From Burkholderiaceae bacterium (lineage in GTDB: Bacteria > Pseudomonadota > Gammaproteobacteria > Burkholderiales > Burkholderiaceae_C): a DNA stretch of 7,348 nucleotides. The stretch's first letter is position 1. Each line of letters begins with the position of its first letter. Below the pieces are notes generated by a model that ran no database searches, had not been told where the DNA came from, and saw only the letters and a list, made by a program, of their open reading frames with translations. The DNA is taken from positions 1-7,348 of the forward strand of contig JAFMJA010000136.1 in NCBI GenBank assembly GCA_017853735.1, written 5' to 3'. Position numbers and translations under genes: made by a program. Of the stretch, positions 1 through 5,724 are shown piece after piece.

Positions 1-1
1 C

Positions 2-847
2 AGCTACAGCAACCCCCTGGTGATGAAGCTGGTCTCCAGTGAGTGGCTACAGCAATCTTTGCAGATGACCAATATCGCGCGCAAGTCGATCAATACCAGC
101 AAACATGTGATCATCTGCGGCTACGGCCGTTGCGGCCAGAACCTGGGGCGTATCCTGGACACCCAGGCCATCCCCTACATGGCGCTCGACCTCGACCCGG
201 ACCGGGTGCGCCAGGCCAATGCCGCCGGTCATTCGGTGGCATTTGGGGATGCTTCGCGCCCTCAGGCGCTGCTGGCCGCCGGCCTGCACCGTGCCAGCGC
301 CCTGGTCATCACCTACCTGGACATTCCCAGCTCGCTCAAGGTGCTCGCGGTGCTGCGTGAGCACGCGCCCCAACTACCGGTGATTGTGCGCACCCAGGAT
401 GACGCCTCGCTGGAGCGGCTCCAGGCTGCCGGCGCCACCGAGGTGGTACCCGAAGCCATTGAGGGTTCACTCATGTTGGCCAGTCATGCGCTGGCCTTGC
501 TGGGCGTACCCATGCGGCGGGTGATCCGCATCGTGCAGGACCAGCGTGACGAGCGCTACAAACTGCTGCGCGGCTACTTTCACGGGCTGGATGACGCCAC
601 CCCCGAGGAAGGCGACCAGGAGCAGCTCACCAGCATCACTTTGCCGCCTGGCAGTGTCTGGTCTGGCCGTCTCCTTGCAGATCTATCGCAACAGCTTGCT
701 GCCACGCCGGTTGTCAGCTTGCGCCGCCATGACGGCAAGACGGCTCCGCTGGACGAGCAGCTGCGCCTGGCCGCTAATGACACCCTGGTCCTGTCAGGTC
801 GAGCCGAGGATCTGGCCCTGGCAGAAGAACTTATCATGCGAACCTGA
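2..847 (+). CDS. Monovalent cation:proton antiporter, KefB-type (CPA2 family), C-terminal part only
   Basis: Partial gene: the frame is open to the left edge of the window, so the GTG at 20 and ATG at 23 are probably internal codons. What remains is the cytoplasmic regulatory part that follows the membrane antiporter domain in KefB/KefC-like proteins. An RCK/TrkA-N Rossmann domain lies at about nt 104-470. Its GYGRCGQNLG loop starts at nt 119, and the acidic DLDPD stretch after the second strand fits NAD(H) binding. A TrkA-C (RCK_C) domain follows at about nt 626-829, from LTSITLPPGS to the end. The family exchanges K+ (or Na+) for H+ across the inner membrane, with nucleotide binding to RCK gating transport. 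The transmembrane part is outside the window, so the ion and the KefB/KefC subtype cannot be decided. The TGA stop shares its A with the apt start (TGATG), so the two genes are probably cotranscribed. Confidence 0.9.
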   Translation, partial: SYSNPLVMKLVSSEWLQQSLQMTNIARKSINTSKHVIICGYGRCGQNLGRILDTQAIPYMALDLDPDRVRQANAAGHSVAFGDASRPQALLAAGLHRASALVITYLDIPSSLKVLAVLREHAPQLPVIVRTQDDASLERLQAAGATEVVPEAIEGSLMLASHALALLGVPMRRVIRIVQDQRDERYKLLRGYFHGLDDATPEEGDQEQLTSITLPPGSVWSGRLLADLSQQLAATPVVSLRRHDGKTAPLDEQLRLAANDTLVLSGRAEDLALAEELIMRT

Positions 848-1413
848 TGCACCCCACCATGCACGAGCTTCAGGTCAGCGACTATCTTCGCAAGCACATC
901 CGCACCGTACCCGACTGGCCGGTGCCGGGGGTGCAATTTCGTGACATTACCCCGCTGTTGCAAGACCCAAAGGTTTTTCGGGTGATGGTTGACGCCTTTG
1001 TGCATCGCTACATGGACCCGCTGATGCGCCCCGATGTGGTGGCCGGTCTGGATGCGCGCGGGTTCATTCTGGGCTCGGTCATTGCGTACGAGTTGACCGT
1101 GGGCTTTGTTCCTATCCGCAAAAAGGGCAAGCTGCCATTTCATACGGTGCAGCAGAGCTATGAGCTTGAATATGGCAGCGCCACTGTCGAGCTGCACAGC
1201 GATGCGGTCAAACCCGGCCAGCGCGTGCTGCTGGTGGATGACCTGATCGCTACGGGTGGCACCATGATGGCTGGCTTGCAGCTGCTGCAAAAGCTGGGGG
1301 CTCAGGTGGTGGAGGGCTGTGCCATCGTCGATTTGCCCGAGCTTGGCGGTTCGGCCAAGCTGCGCTCGGCCGGCCTGCCGCTTTTTACCCTGCTGGATTT
1401 TGCCGGGCACTGA
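847..1413 (+). CDS. apt: Adenine phosphoribosyltransferase
   Basis: Purine salvage enzyme of the cytosol that makes AMP and pyrophosphate from adenine and PRPP. The 188-residue product is close to the roughly 180 residues usual for the family. The type I phosphoribosyltransferase PRPP loop is VLLVDDLIATGGT at residues 127-139, with the paired aspartates 131 and 132. The family blocks PVPGVQFRDITPLL (25-38), ARGF (70-73) and RKKGKLP (91-97) are all present, and the usual FxGH-like end appears as DFAGH. The start at 847 is chosen because its ATG overlaps the upstream antiporter stop, which suggests translational coupling. The ATG at 859 (residue 5) is a real alternative, since homologues begin near there and neither start has a good ribosome site. 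The gene runs head-on toward mnmE, leaving 29 bases between the two stops. Confidence 0.96.
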   Translation: MHPTMHELQVSDYLRKHIRTVPDWPVPGVQFRDITPLLQDPKVFRVMVDAFVHRYMDPLMRPDVVAGLDARGFILGSVIAYELTVGFVPIRKKGKLPFHTVQQSYELEYGSATVELHSDAVKPGQRVLLVDDLIATGGTMMAGLQLLQKLGAQVVEGCAIVDLPELGGSAKLRSAGLPLFTLLDFAGH

Positions 1414-1442
1414 GTCGGGTGGCAGCGGGTCTGCAAGGCCGG

Positions 1443-2849
1443 CTATTTTCCGATGCAGAAGCGGGAAAAAATCTCTCCCAACAGATCCTCGTTGCTGAAT
1501 TCACCGGTGATCAGGTTCAGCGCCCCTTGCGCCAGCCGCAGCTCTTCGGCCAGCAGATCGAGCGCGGGCTGCGGGCTGCTTAAATGTTCGTTCGCCAGGG
1601 CCACATGGTGCTGTACTTGGCGCAGTGCCTGAACATGGCGCTGGCGCGCGATATACAGGCCTTCCGCTTGAGCTTGCCAGCCTGCGATCTCGAGCAGCTT
1701 TGCCCGCAAGCTCTCCAGGCCTGCGCCCGTCTTGGCCGACAGGGTCAGGCCCTGGTCCGGCGTTGCGCCAGCAATGGCGTCGACCTTGTTCCATACCTCC
1801 AGCACCGGCACGGTATGGGGCAGGTGTTCACGCAATTGCCGGTCTATTTCTTGTTCGGCCTGGATGTAGTCTGCCTGGCTTTGGCGTGTCAGGTCATGCA
1901 AACGAAGCACCACATCGGCAGAACATATTTCTTCCCAGGCGCGCGCGATACCGATCTTTTCTACCTCGTCAAGGCTCTCGCGCAAACCAGCGGTGTCAAT
2001 CACATGTAGTGGCACGCCCTCGATCTGGATGGTCTGTTGTACTTTGTCTCGGGTGGTTCCGGGTATTGGGGTCACAATGGCCAGCTCGGCGCCTGCCAGC
2101 GCATTGAGCAAGGAGCTCTTACCGGCGTTGGGTTGCCCGGCAATCACCACTTTGATGCCTTCACGCAAGAGGGCGCCCTGACGTGCCTGCTTCAGTGCTT
2201 GCGATAGCTTCTCACTGAGCCGATCGAGCTGGCCTTGTGCGTCTGCTTTTTTGAGGAAGTCTATTTCCTCCTCCGGAAAATCCAGCGTGGCCTCCACCAG
2301 CATGCGCAGGTGAATCATCGCTTCCCGCAAGGCGCCAACTTCGCGCGAGAACTCGCCGGCCAGCGAGCGGCTGGCGCTGCGCGCCGCCGCTTCAGTGCTG
2401 GCGTCGATGAGATCGGCAATCGCCTCGGCCTGGGCCAGGTCTATCTTGTCATTGAGAAAGGCGCGCTCGCTGAACTCCCCGGGACGAGCGATCCGCAAGC
2501 GTGCCAATTTTGGTGCCTGAGTGGCGGGGTCCATTTCAGCTGCGGCCGCCAGACAACGGGCCAGCAAGAGCTGTAACACCACCGGGCCGCCATGCGCCTG
2601 CAATTCCAGCACATCTTCTCCAGTGAATGAATGGGGTGCCGGAAAATACAAGGCCAGCCCTCGATCAATCGTCGTGCCATCGGCATCCTGAAAGCTCAGG
2701 TAGCTTGCCTCACGTGGCTTGAGTGCCCTGCCGCAAAGGGTTTGGGTCAGCGCTGCCAGCCCACGACCGGATAGGCGCACAATTCCCACCGCACCTCGCC
2801 CGGGTGCGGTGGCAATGGCGACGATTGGGTCTTGTTGGGCAGAAGACAT
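1443..2849 (-). CDS. mnmE: tRNA uridine-5-carboxymethylaminomethyl modification GTPase MnmE (TrmE)
   Basis: With MnmG, MnmE modifies U34 in the anticodon of tRNAs that read two-codon-box codons, using a folate one-carbon unit, GTP and K+. The 468-residue product has the family layout. An N-terminal formyl-tetrahydrofolate-binding domain (1 to about 118) comes first, followed by a helical domain split around an inserted Ras-like G domain (about 230-385). G motifs: GQPNAGKSS (238-246) with the conserved K+-loop asparagine 241, TTRD (265-268), DTAG (285-288) followed by LRE with the conserved glutamate 291, NKVD (354-357) and SAK (371-373). The invariant C-terminal CIGK is at 465-468. The ATG at 2849 matches the N-terminus of homologues. 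A GTG 27 bases upstream (2876) would add nine residues unlike the family. There is no strong Shine-Dalgarno. This is the last gene of the rpmH-rnpA-yidD-yidC block, 79 bases after yidC. Confidence 0.97.
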   Translation of the reverse strand: MSSAQQDPIVAIATAPGRGAVGIVRLSGRGLAALTQTLCGRALKPREASYLSFQDADGTTIDRGLALYFPAPHSFTGEDVLELQAHGGPVVLQLLLARCLAAAAEMDPATQAPKLARLRIARPGEFSERAFLNDKIDLAQAEAIADLIDASTEAAARSASRSLAGEFSREVGALREAMIHLRMLVEATLDFPEEEIDFLKKADAQGQLDRLSEKLSQALKQARQGALLREGIKVVIAGQPNAGKSSLLNALAGAELAIVTPIPGTTRDKVQQTIQIEGVPLHVIDTAGLRESLDEVEKIGIARAWEEICSADVVLRLHDLTRQSQADYIQAEQEIDRQLREHLPHTVPVLEVWNKVDAIAGATPDQGLTLSAKTGAGLESLRAKLLEIAGWQAQAEGLYIARQRHVQALRQVQHHVALANEHLSSPQPALDLLAEELRLAQGALNLITGEFSNEDLLGEIFSRFCIGK

Positions 2850-2907
2850 GATGGATGAATTATCCGCACCCGCCACCCGTCTGCGGACGCTATCTCTCGC
2901 CGGCCCT

Positions 2908-2925
2908 CTGGTGCTGTTGCACCAG
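2908..2925. repeat. Perfect inverted repeat (stem-loop) just after the yidC stop
   Basis: The 7-base arms CTGGTGC (2908-2914) and GCACCAG (2919-2925) flank a 4-base loop. In the leftward transcript the hairpin starts three bases after the yidC TAA and lies about 60 bases before the mnmE start. No run of U follows in either direction, so it is not a standard intrinsic terminator. It may stabilise the 3' end of yidC mRNA, act as a processing site, or moderate read-through into mnmE. The rest of the 79-base gap holds only a weaker 6-base inverted repeat (TCCGCA at 2863-2868, TGCGGA at 2882-2887). Confidence 0.6.
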
Positions 2926-2928
2926 CCT

Positions 2929-4605
2929 TTACTTGAATTTGGGTAGGTTGAACTGGGGCGGCACGCCCATTCGGGTATTGATCAGCCACTGTTGGGCAAT
3001 CGACAAGATGTTGTTGGTCAACCAGTAAAGCACCAGCCCGGCCGGAAAGAAGAAGAACATGACGCTGAATATCAGCGGCATCAACCACATCATCTTGGCC
3101 TGCATCGGGTCCGGCGGGGCCGGGTTCAGGGCAGTTTGCAGCAGGGTGGTCAGTGTCATCAGCAATGGCAGGATGTAGTAGGGGTCCATTGCCGACAGAT
3201 CCTGGATCCAGCCAATCCAGGGCGCATTGCGCATCTCGACGCTGGACAACAAGACCCAGTACAAGGCGATAAAGAAAGGGATCTGGATCATGATTGGCAG
3301 ACAGCCGCCCATGGGATTGACCTTTTCCTCGCGGTAGATCTTCATCATCTCCTGCTGCATCTGCTGCGGGTTACTCTTGAGGCGCTCGCGCATTTCCATG
3401 ATGCGTGGGTTGATCGCCTTCATTTTGGCCATGCTGGCATAGGCCTTAGCGTTAAGCCAATAAAAGGCGATCTTCAACACCACCACCAGGGCCACGATCG
3501 CCCAGCCCCAGTTGTGCAGAAGTTTATAGAGCTGGTCCAACAGCCAGTAAAGTGGCTTGGCCAGAATGGTCAACCAGCCATAGTCTTTCACCAATTCCAG
3601 CCCGGGTGACAGGGCCTCCAGCCGGTTTTCTTCTTGCGGTCCCGCAAATAGAGTGGCGTCCATCGTCTTGCTGGCGCCAGGTGCAAGCTCGCCCACCGTG
3701 GCGATCATGCCTGCTGCATACAGATTGGTGTCCACTTTGCGCATGAAGATTTCGCGCTGTATGCCTTTGGCCATCAACCAGGCGCTGGCAAAGTAATGCT
3801 GCACCATTGCGACATAGCCATTGTCGGCCTGCTTATCGACCTCAAATTTGTTTTTTTCGATGTCGCTAAATTCTATTTTTTGATATTTCTTGGCCTCGGT
3901 GTAGTAAGCCGGCCCAGTGAATGTGGAGTAAAACGATGATTCGCCGGCTAGTTTGTTGCCATCGCGCACCAACTGCACATACAGCTGGGGCACCACCGGG
4001 TTTGCGCCTTTGTTGATCAGTTCATGTTTGACTGCCAGGTCATAGTGCCCACGCTGGATGATGTAAGTTTTGACCAGCTGTACACCGCCCATCTCTGGCG
4101 ACTCAAAACGAAGCTCGATTTGATCCCGGCCCTCCTTGAGCTCGCGCGGGCCAGATGCCAGGGTCATCAAGGTCTTGTGGTTTGGGAAGTTTCCGCCAAT
4201 CAAACCGCTTTGCGCCAAATACACCCGCTCTTTGCTTTGCTCGAGCAGCACAAAATTTTTGTCGGCCTGGTTGGCGTCGCTATGCTTTAGAAATTCTGCC
4301 CGGACCAGTGAGCCCCCCTCTGTATCAAAGCTGAGTGCAAGCACATCGCTTCTCACCTCGATTTTTTCCCGCCTGATGGGTTCTGCTTTGGCCTCAGCAG
4401 CAGCAATTTGCTGGCTGGCTGGTGCTGCGCTCGCTGGCGCCGCGGCCGAAGGCGTCTCGGCCATGGGCGCGCTGACGGCTGGTTTGTTGCTTGGCGCCGG
4501 AAAAAATGTTGCGACGCGGCCGTTGTACAACTGCCATTGGTCCCAGAGCAAAACCATTGAAAAGCCAAATATCACCCAGAGAATGGTGCGGCGGATATCG
4601 TTCAT
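2929..4605 (-). CDS. yidC: Membrane protein insertase YidC (Oxa1 family)
   Basis: Inner-membrane insertase that places proteins in the membrane alone or with SecYEG. At 558 residues it has the Gram-negative form. TM1 (about 7-22) is followed by an Ala/Pro-rich linker (38-75), a large periplasmic beta domain (about 80-345) and the five-helix Oxa1 core (about 366-540). Visible family blocks are the coiled cytoplasmic hairpin AYASMAKMKAINPRI (388-402) to VNPMGGCLP (429-437), the WIQDLSAMDPYYILP stretch (466-480), and the FPAGLVLYWLTNN end helix (520-532). The hydrophilic groove position that is Arg366 in E. coli appears to be Lys378 here (VVLKIAFYWL). The ATG overlaps the yidD stop as ATGA and has only a weak AAGAAA ribosome site, so translation is likely coupled. 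A locally AT-rich patch near nt 3835-3895 encodes residues of about 238-258 rich in Lys, Glu and Asp. Confidence 0.98.
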   Translation of the reverse strand: MNDIRRTILWVIFGFSMVLLWDQWQLYNGRVATFFPAPSNKPAVSAPMAETPSAAAPASAAPASQQIAAAEAKAEPIRREKIEVRSDVLALSFDTEGGSLVRAEFLKHSDANQADKNFVLLEQSKERVYLAQSGLIGGNFPNHKTLMTLASGPRELKEGRDQIELRFESPEMGGVQLVKTYIIQRGHYDLAVKHELINKGANPVVPQLYVQLVRDGNKLAGESSFYSTFTGPAYYTEAKKYQKIEFSDIEKNKFEVDKQADNGYVAMVQHYFASAWLMAKGIQREIFMRKVDTNLYAAGMIATVGELAPGASKTMDATLFAGPQEENRLEALSPGLELVKDYGWLTILAKPLYWLLDQLYKLLHNWGWAIVALVVVLKIAFYWLNAKAYASMAKMKAINPRIMEMRERLKSNPQQMQQEMMKIYREEKVNPMGGCLPIMIQIPFFIALYWVLLSSVEMRNAPWIGWIQDLSAMDPYYILPLLMTLTTLLQTALNPAPPDPMQAKMMWLMPLIFSVMFFFFPAGLVLYWLTNNILSIAQQWLINTRMGVPPQFNLPKFK

Positions 4606-4871
4606 AGTGATTTCTTTTGTATTGGCTGCGGGCTCACGCGTTTGAAAAGTTCATTTTTGGGGGGAACCGGATCGTGGCCGCCGGCGCACCAGGGATGACA
4701 GCGCAGCACCCTGCTGGCGCCCAGATAGCTGCCAGCCAGCGCCCCATGATCTTGCACCGCCTGCAGGGCATAGGCAGAACAGGTGGGGGTAAAGCGGCAC
4801 GAGGATCCCAGCCACGGGCTCAGCACCAGGCGATAAGCCTTGATCAGCCCGATCAGGCAGCGCGCCATCAT
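4602..4871 (-). CDS. yidD: Membrane protein insertion efficiency factor YidD
   Basis: Small membrane-associated protein (89 residues) thought to help YidC-dependent insertion; its exact mechanism is not settled. The family signature is clear. An amphipathic N-terminal stretch (MARCLIGLIKAYRLVLSPWLG) leads to the cysteine-containing core SCRFTPTCSAYALQAV (24-39), and then RVLRCHPWCAGGHDPVP (54-70). The conserved cysteines are at 25, 31, 58 and 62. The first of two adjacent ATGs (4869-4871) is chosen: it overlaps the rnpA stop as ATGA and lies a few bases after a good GGGGAAG ribosome site. The stop overlaps the yidC start in the same way, so the gene sits tightly between rnpA and yidC as in most Proteobacteria. 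Confidence 0.95.
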   Translation of the reverse strand: MMARCLIGLIKAYRLVLSPWLGSSCRFTPTCSAYALQAVQDHGALAGSYLGASRVLRCHPWCAGGHDPVPPKNELFKRVSPQPIQKKSL

Positions 4872-5299
4872 GACTCTTCCCCGTGCATGGCCATCATCAG
4901 TGTTTCCAGTTCTTTGCGGACAAAGCGTTTTAAATGCTTGGAACAGGCGCTTTCAAATTCATCGCCCGACAAGGAAGCGCGCAGTCTAACCAATACCGCC
5001 TGCCCGCCCCGGTTCGCCATGGTTTTTTGTGCGACTTGGTAAATCTGTCTCCGGATGGCATTGCGCGTGACCGCTCTTTTGGCCCAGCGCTTGGGAATCA
5101 GTGCGCCGATTAAAGGTCCATTTTGTCGCCCGGACAATAACCTTGAGCTTGTCCGTTTTTCACCGGCTTGTTCTTCCGGCTCCGCAGTTGCCCCGATTGC
5201 CCCAATTTCGATCAGATGCAGGGCGAAGTGGGGTGTTCTGGCCGTAGCGGGCTGCGCTCGAAGGGCTTGAAACTGGCTTTTAGTCTTGAGCCGTTGCAC
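4868..5299 (-). CDS. rnpA: Ribonuclease P protein component
   Basis: Basic protein subunit (C5-like) that joins the RNase P RNA to remove 5' leaders from pre-tRNAs. The 143 residues are longer than E. coli's 119. The difference is mainly a charged, low-complexity insertion at about residues 33-62 between the early strands (ATAEPEEQAGEKRTSSR and flanks). The RNA-contacting block is present as PKRWAKRAVTRN..RR, with R79, N80, R83 and R84 in the RNR motif. An F-Q-F type N-terminus (QRLKTKSQFQAL) is also family-like. The start is a GTG at 5299: an in-frame TGA at 5306-5308 lies two codons upstream, and no other start is near. I see no Shine-Dalgarno before it. The stop overlaps the yidD start as ATGA. 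Confidence 0.93.
   Translation of the reverse strand: MQRLKTKSQFQALRAQPATARTPHFALHLIEIGAIGATAEPEEQAGEKRTSSRLLSGRQNGPLIGALIPKRWAKRAVTRNAIRRQIYQVAQKTMANRGGQAVLVRLRASLSGDEFESACSKHLKRFVRKELETLMMAMHGEES
4876..4882 (-). promoter_or_regulatory. Ribosome binding site of yidD, inside the rnpA end
   Basis: The transcript reads GGGGAAG here, with its GGGGA core six bases before the yidD ATG. It lies within the last codons of rnpA. It supports the first of the two adjacent yidD ATGs and is the clearest ribosome site among the three overlapping genes. Confidence 0.55.
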
Positions 5300-5316
5300 G
5301 TGCGATCAATGCTCGT

Positions 5317-5336
5317 TGCTTTGGAGCGCAAAAGCA
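5317..5336. repeat. Short inverted repeat between rpmH and rnpA
   Basis: The 6-base arms TGCTTT (5317-5322) and AAAGCA (5331-5336) flank an 8-base loop, in the 86-base gap between the rpmH stop and the rnpA GTG. In the transcript the hairpin ends 17 bases before rnpA. It has no following U run. It could lower or gate rnpA expression relative to rpmH, but 6-base arms in 86 bases are only weak evidence. Confidence 0.3.
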
Positions 5337-5385
5337 GAGAAGGGGCGACTTTGATTGTGCTCTTGAAGGGCTGAGCTTGAACTTA

Positions 5386-5520
5386 TCAGACCGACAGGCG
5401 CTTGCGTCCCTTGGCGCGTCGTGCATTGATCACCGCGCGTCCTCCGCGGGTTTTCATGCGGACCAGAAAGCCGTGGGTACGCGCCCGGCGTACTTTGGAG
5501 GGTTGGTAGGTACGTTTCAT
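5386..5520 (-). CDS. rpmH: Large ribosomal subunit protein bL34
   Basis: A very short (44 residues), highly basic protein of the 50S subunit. The full translation starts MKRTYQPSKVRRARTHGF, continues with LVRMKTRGGRAVINARRAKG and ends RKRLSV. It matches the nearly invariant L34 sequence along its whole length, including the usual RTHGF and GRAVINARRAKGRKRL segments. The ATG at 5520 has an AGGA ribosome site nine bases upstream. Two stops stand in tandem (TGA then TAA). It is the promoter-proximal gene of the rpmH-rnpA-yidD-yidC-mnmE block and is divergent from dnaA, the usual proteobacterial arrangement. Confidence 0.99.
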   Translation of the reverse strand: MKRTYQPSKVRRARTHGFLVRMKTRGGRAVINARRAKGRKRLSV

Positions 5521-5529
5521 TTTCTTTAA

Positions 5530-5533
5530 TCCT
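5530..5533 (-). promoter_or_regulatory. Ribosome binding site of rpmH
   Basis: The transcript reads AGGA here, nine bases before the rpmH ATG. It lies about 8-11 bases after the transcription start predicted from the promoter at 5548-5576, giving a leader of only about 20 bases. Confidence 0.6.
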
Positions 5534-5547
5534 GCAAAAAGCCATCG

Positions 5548-5576
5548 ATTATCCTAAATTTCTGCACCGAGTACAA
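5548..5576 (-). promoter_or_regulatory. Sigma70-type promoter of the rpmH operon
   Basis: On the minus strand the -35 is TTGTAC (5571-5576) and the -10 is GATAAT (5548-5553, five of six to consensus), with an ideal 17-base spacer. The expected transcription start is near 5541, about 20 bases before the rpmH ATG. It probably drives rpmH, rnpA, yidD, yidC and perhaps mnmE. A weak DnaA-box-like sequence (TTATCCTAA, 7 of 9, + strand, 5549-5557) overlaps the -10, but a match that poor is expected by chance in this gap. Confidence 0.75.
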
Positions 5577-5654
5577 GCATTCTTGCGGTTTTCGGTTATT
5601 TTTGGGGCCCACGCCTGTTGTTTCGGGCTAGCGCCATCCGTGTTTTTCCCAATG

Positions 5655-5663
5655 TGTGGATAA
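5655..5663 (-). promoter_or_regulatory. DnaA box, perfect consensus
   Basis: TTATCCACA on the minus strand (TGTGGATAA on plus), 9 of 9 to the high-affinity consensus. It lies 62 bases before the dnaA ATG and overlaps the probable dnaA promoter, where DnaA commonly represses its own gene. It may also be part of the origin. Confidence 0.85.
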
Positions 5664-5673
5664 ACTCTTGATA
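5661..5673 (-). promoter_or_regulatory. IHF-consensus site next to the DnaA box
   Basis: The minus strand reads TATCAAGAGTTTA, a full match to the IHF consensus WATCAANNNNTTR. It shares three bases with the DnaA box at 5655-5663. IHF bends DNA at many proteobacterial origins and promoters, so this could bring DnaA bound here to other sites. Binding is inferred from the motif only. A 7-of-9 DnaA-box-like sequence (5666-5674, minus) falls in the same bases and may simply reflect this motif. Confidence 0.5.
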
Positions 5674-5694
5674 AGCTAGAATCCATTGCGCTGG

Positions 5695-5724
5695 TTTTTT
5701 TAAAATATCCACACTTTTTTATTG
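5695..5724. other. AT-rich stretch just before dnaA
   Basis: A run of seven T, four A, a TATCCACA-containing core and six T: 25 of the 30 bases are A or T. It holds a near-perfect DnaA box and ends at the dnaA start. Such a segment next to DnaA boxes could be a DNA-unwinding element or simply an AT-rich 5' leader. Confidence 0.35.
5705..5713 (+). promoter_or_regulatory. DnaA box, one mismatch
   Basis: ATATCCACA, 8 of 9 to TTATCCACA, with only the first base different. It lies 11 bases before the dnaA ATG and in opposite orientation to the perfect box at 5655-5663. It is within the AT-rich stretch and the dnaA leader, a place suited to autorepression or to loading DnaA at an unwinding region. 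Confidence 0.55.

Larger units (their letters stand above)
5655..5682 (+). promoter_or_regulatory. dnaA: Candidate dnaA promoter
   Basis: TAGAAT (5677-5682, five of six to the -10 consensus) is the best -10 upstream of dnaA, followed by a leader of about 35 bases. The matching -35 is poor (TGTGGA, 5655-5660, 16-base spacer) and is itself the DnaA box. That layout would make the promoter sensitive to DnaA binding. TAAAAT at 5701-5706 is another -10-like sequence but has no -35. Confidence 0.35.

Noticed and set aside
580..1410. A long open frame (276 codons) on the minus strand, opposite the antiporter and apt genes.
   Set aside because: Both opposite-strand genes are well recognised. The antisense frame is a by-product of GC-rich codon use and shows no family motif.
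1411..1443. Possible bidirectional terminator between apt and mnmE (GCCGG and CCGGC arms).
   Set aside because: The arms are only five bases with a loop of about 30, and the T runs are short and offset. The evidence is too weak to call a terminator.
2859..2864. GATAAT on the minus strand before mnmE as a -10 element.
   Set aside because: No -35-like sequence lies 16-18 bases upstream and there is no extended -10, so a promoter cannot be supported.
3851..3857. A seven-A run in the yidC mRNA (GAA AAA AAC) forms a slippery heptamer of the A AAA AAC type.
   Set aside because: The -1 frame stops after about three codons, leaving a truncated periplasmic fragment, and I see no stimulatory structure. 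The run is explained by the codons for Glu-Lys-Asn in an AT-rich patch.
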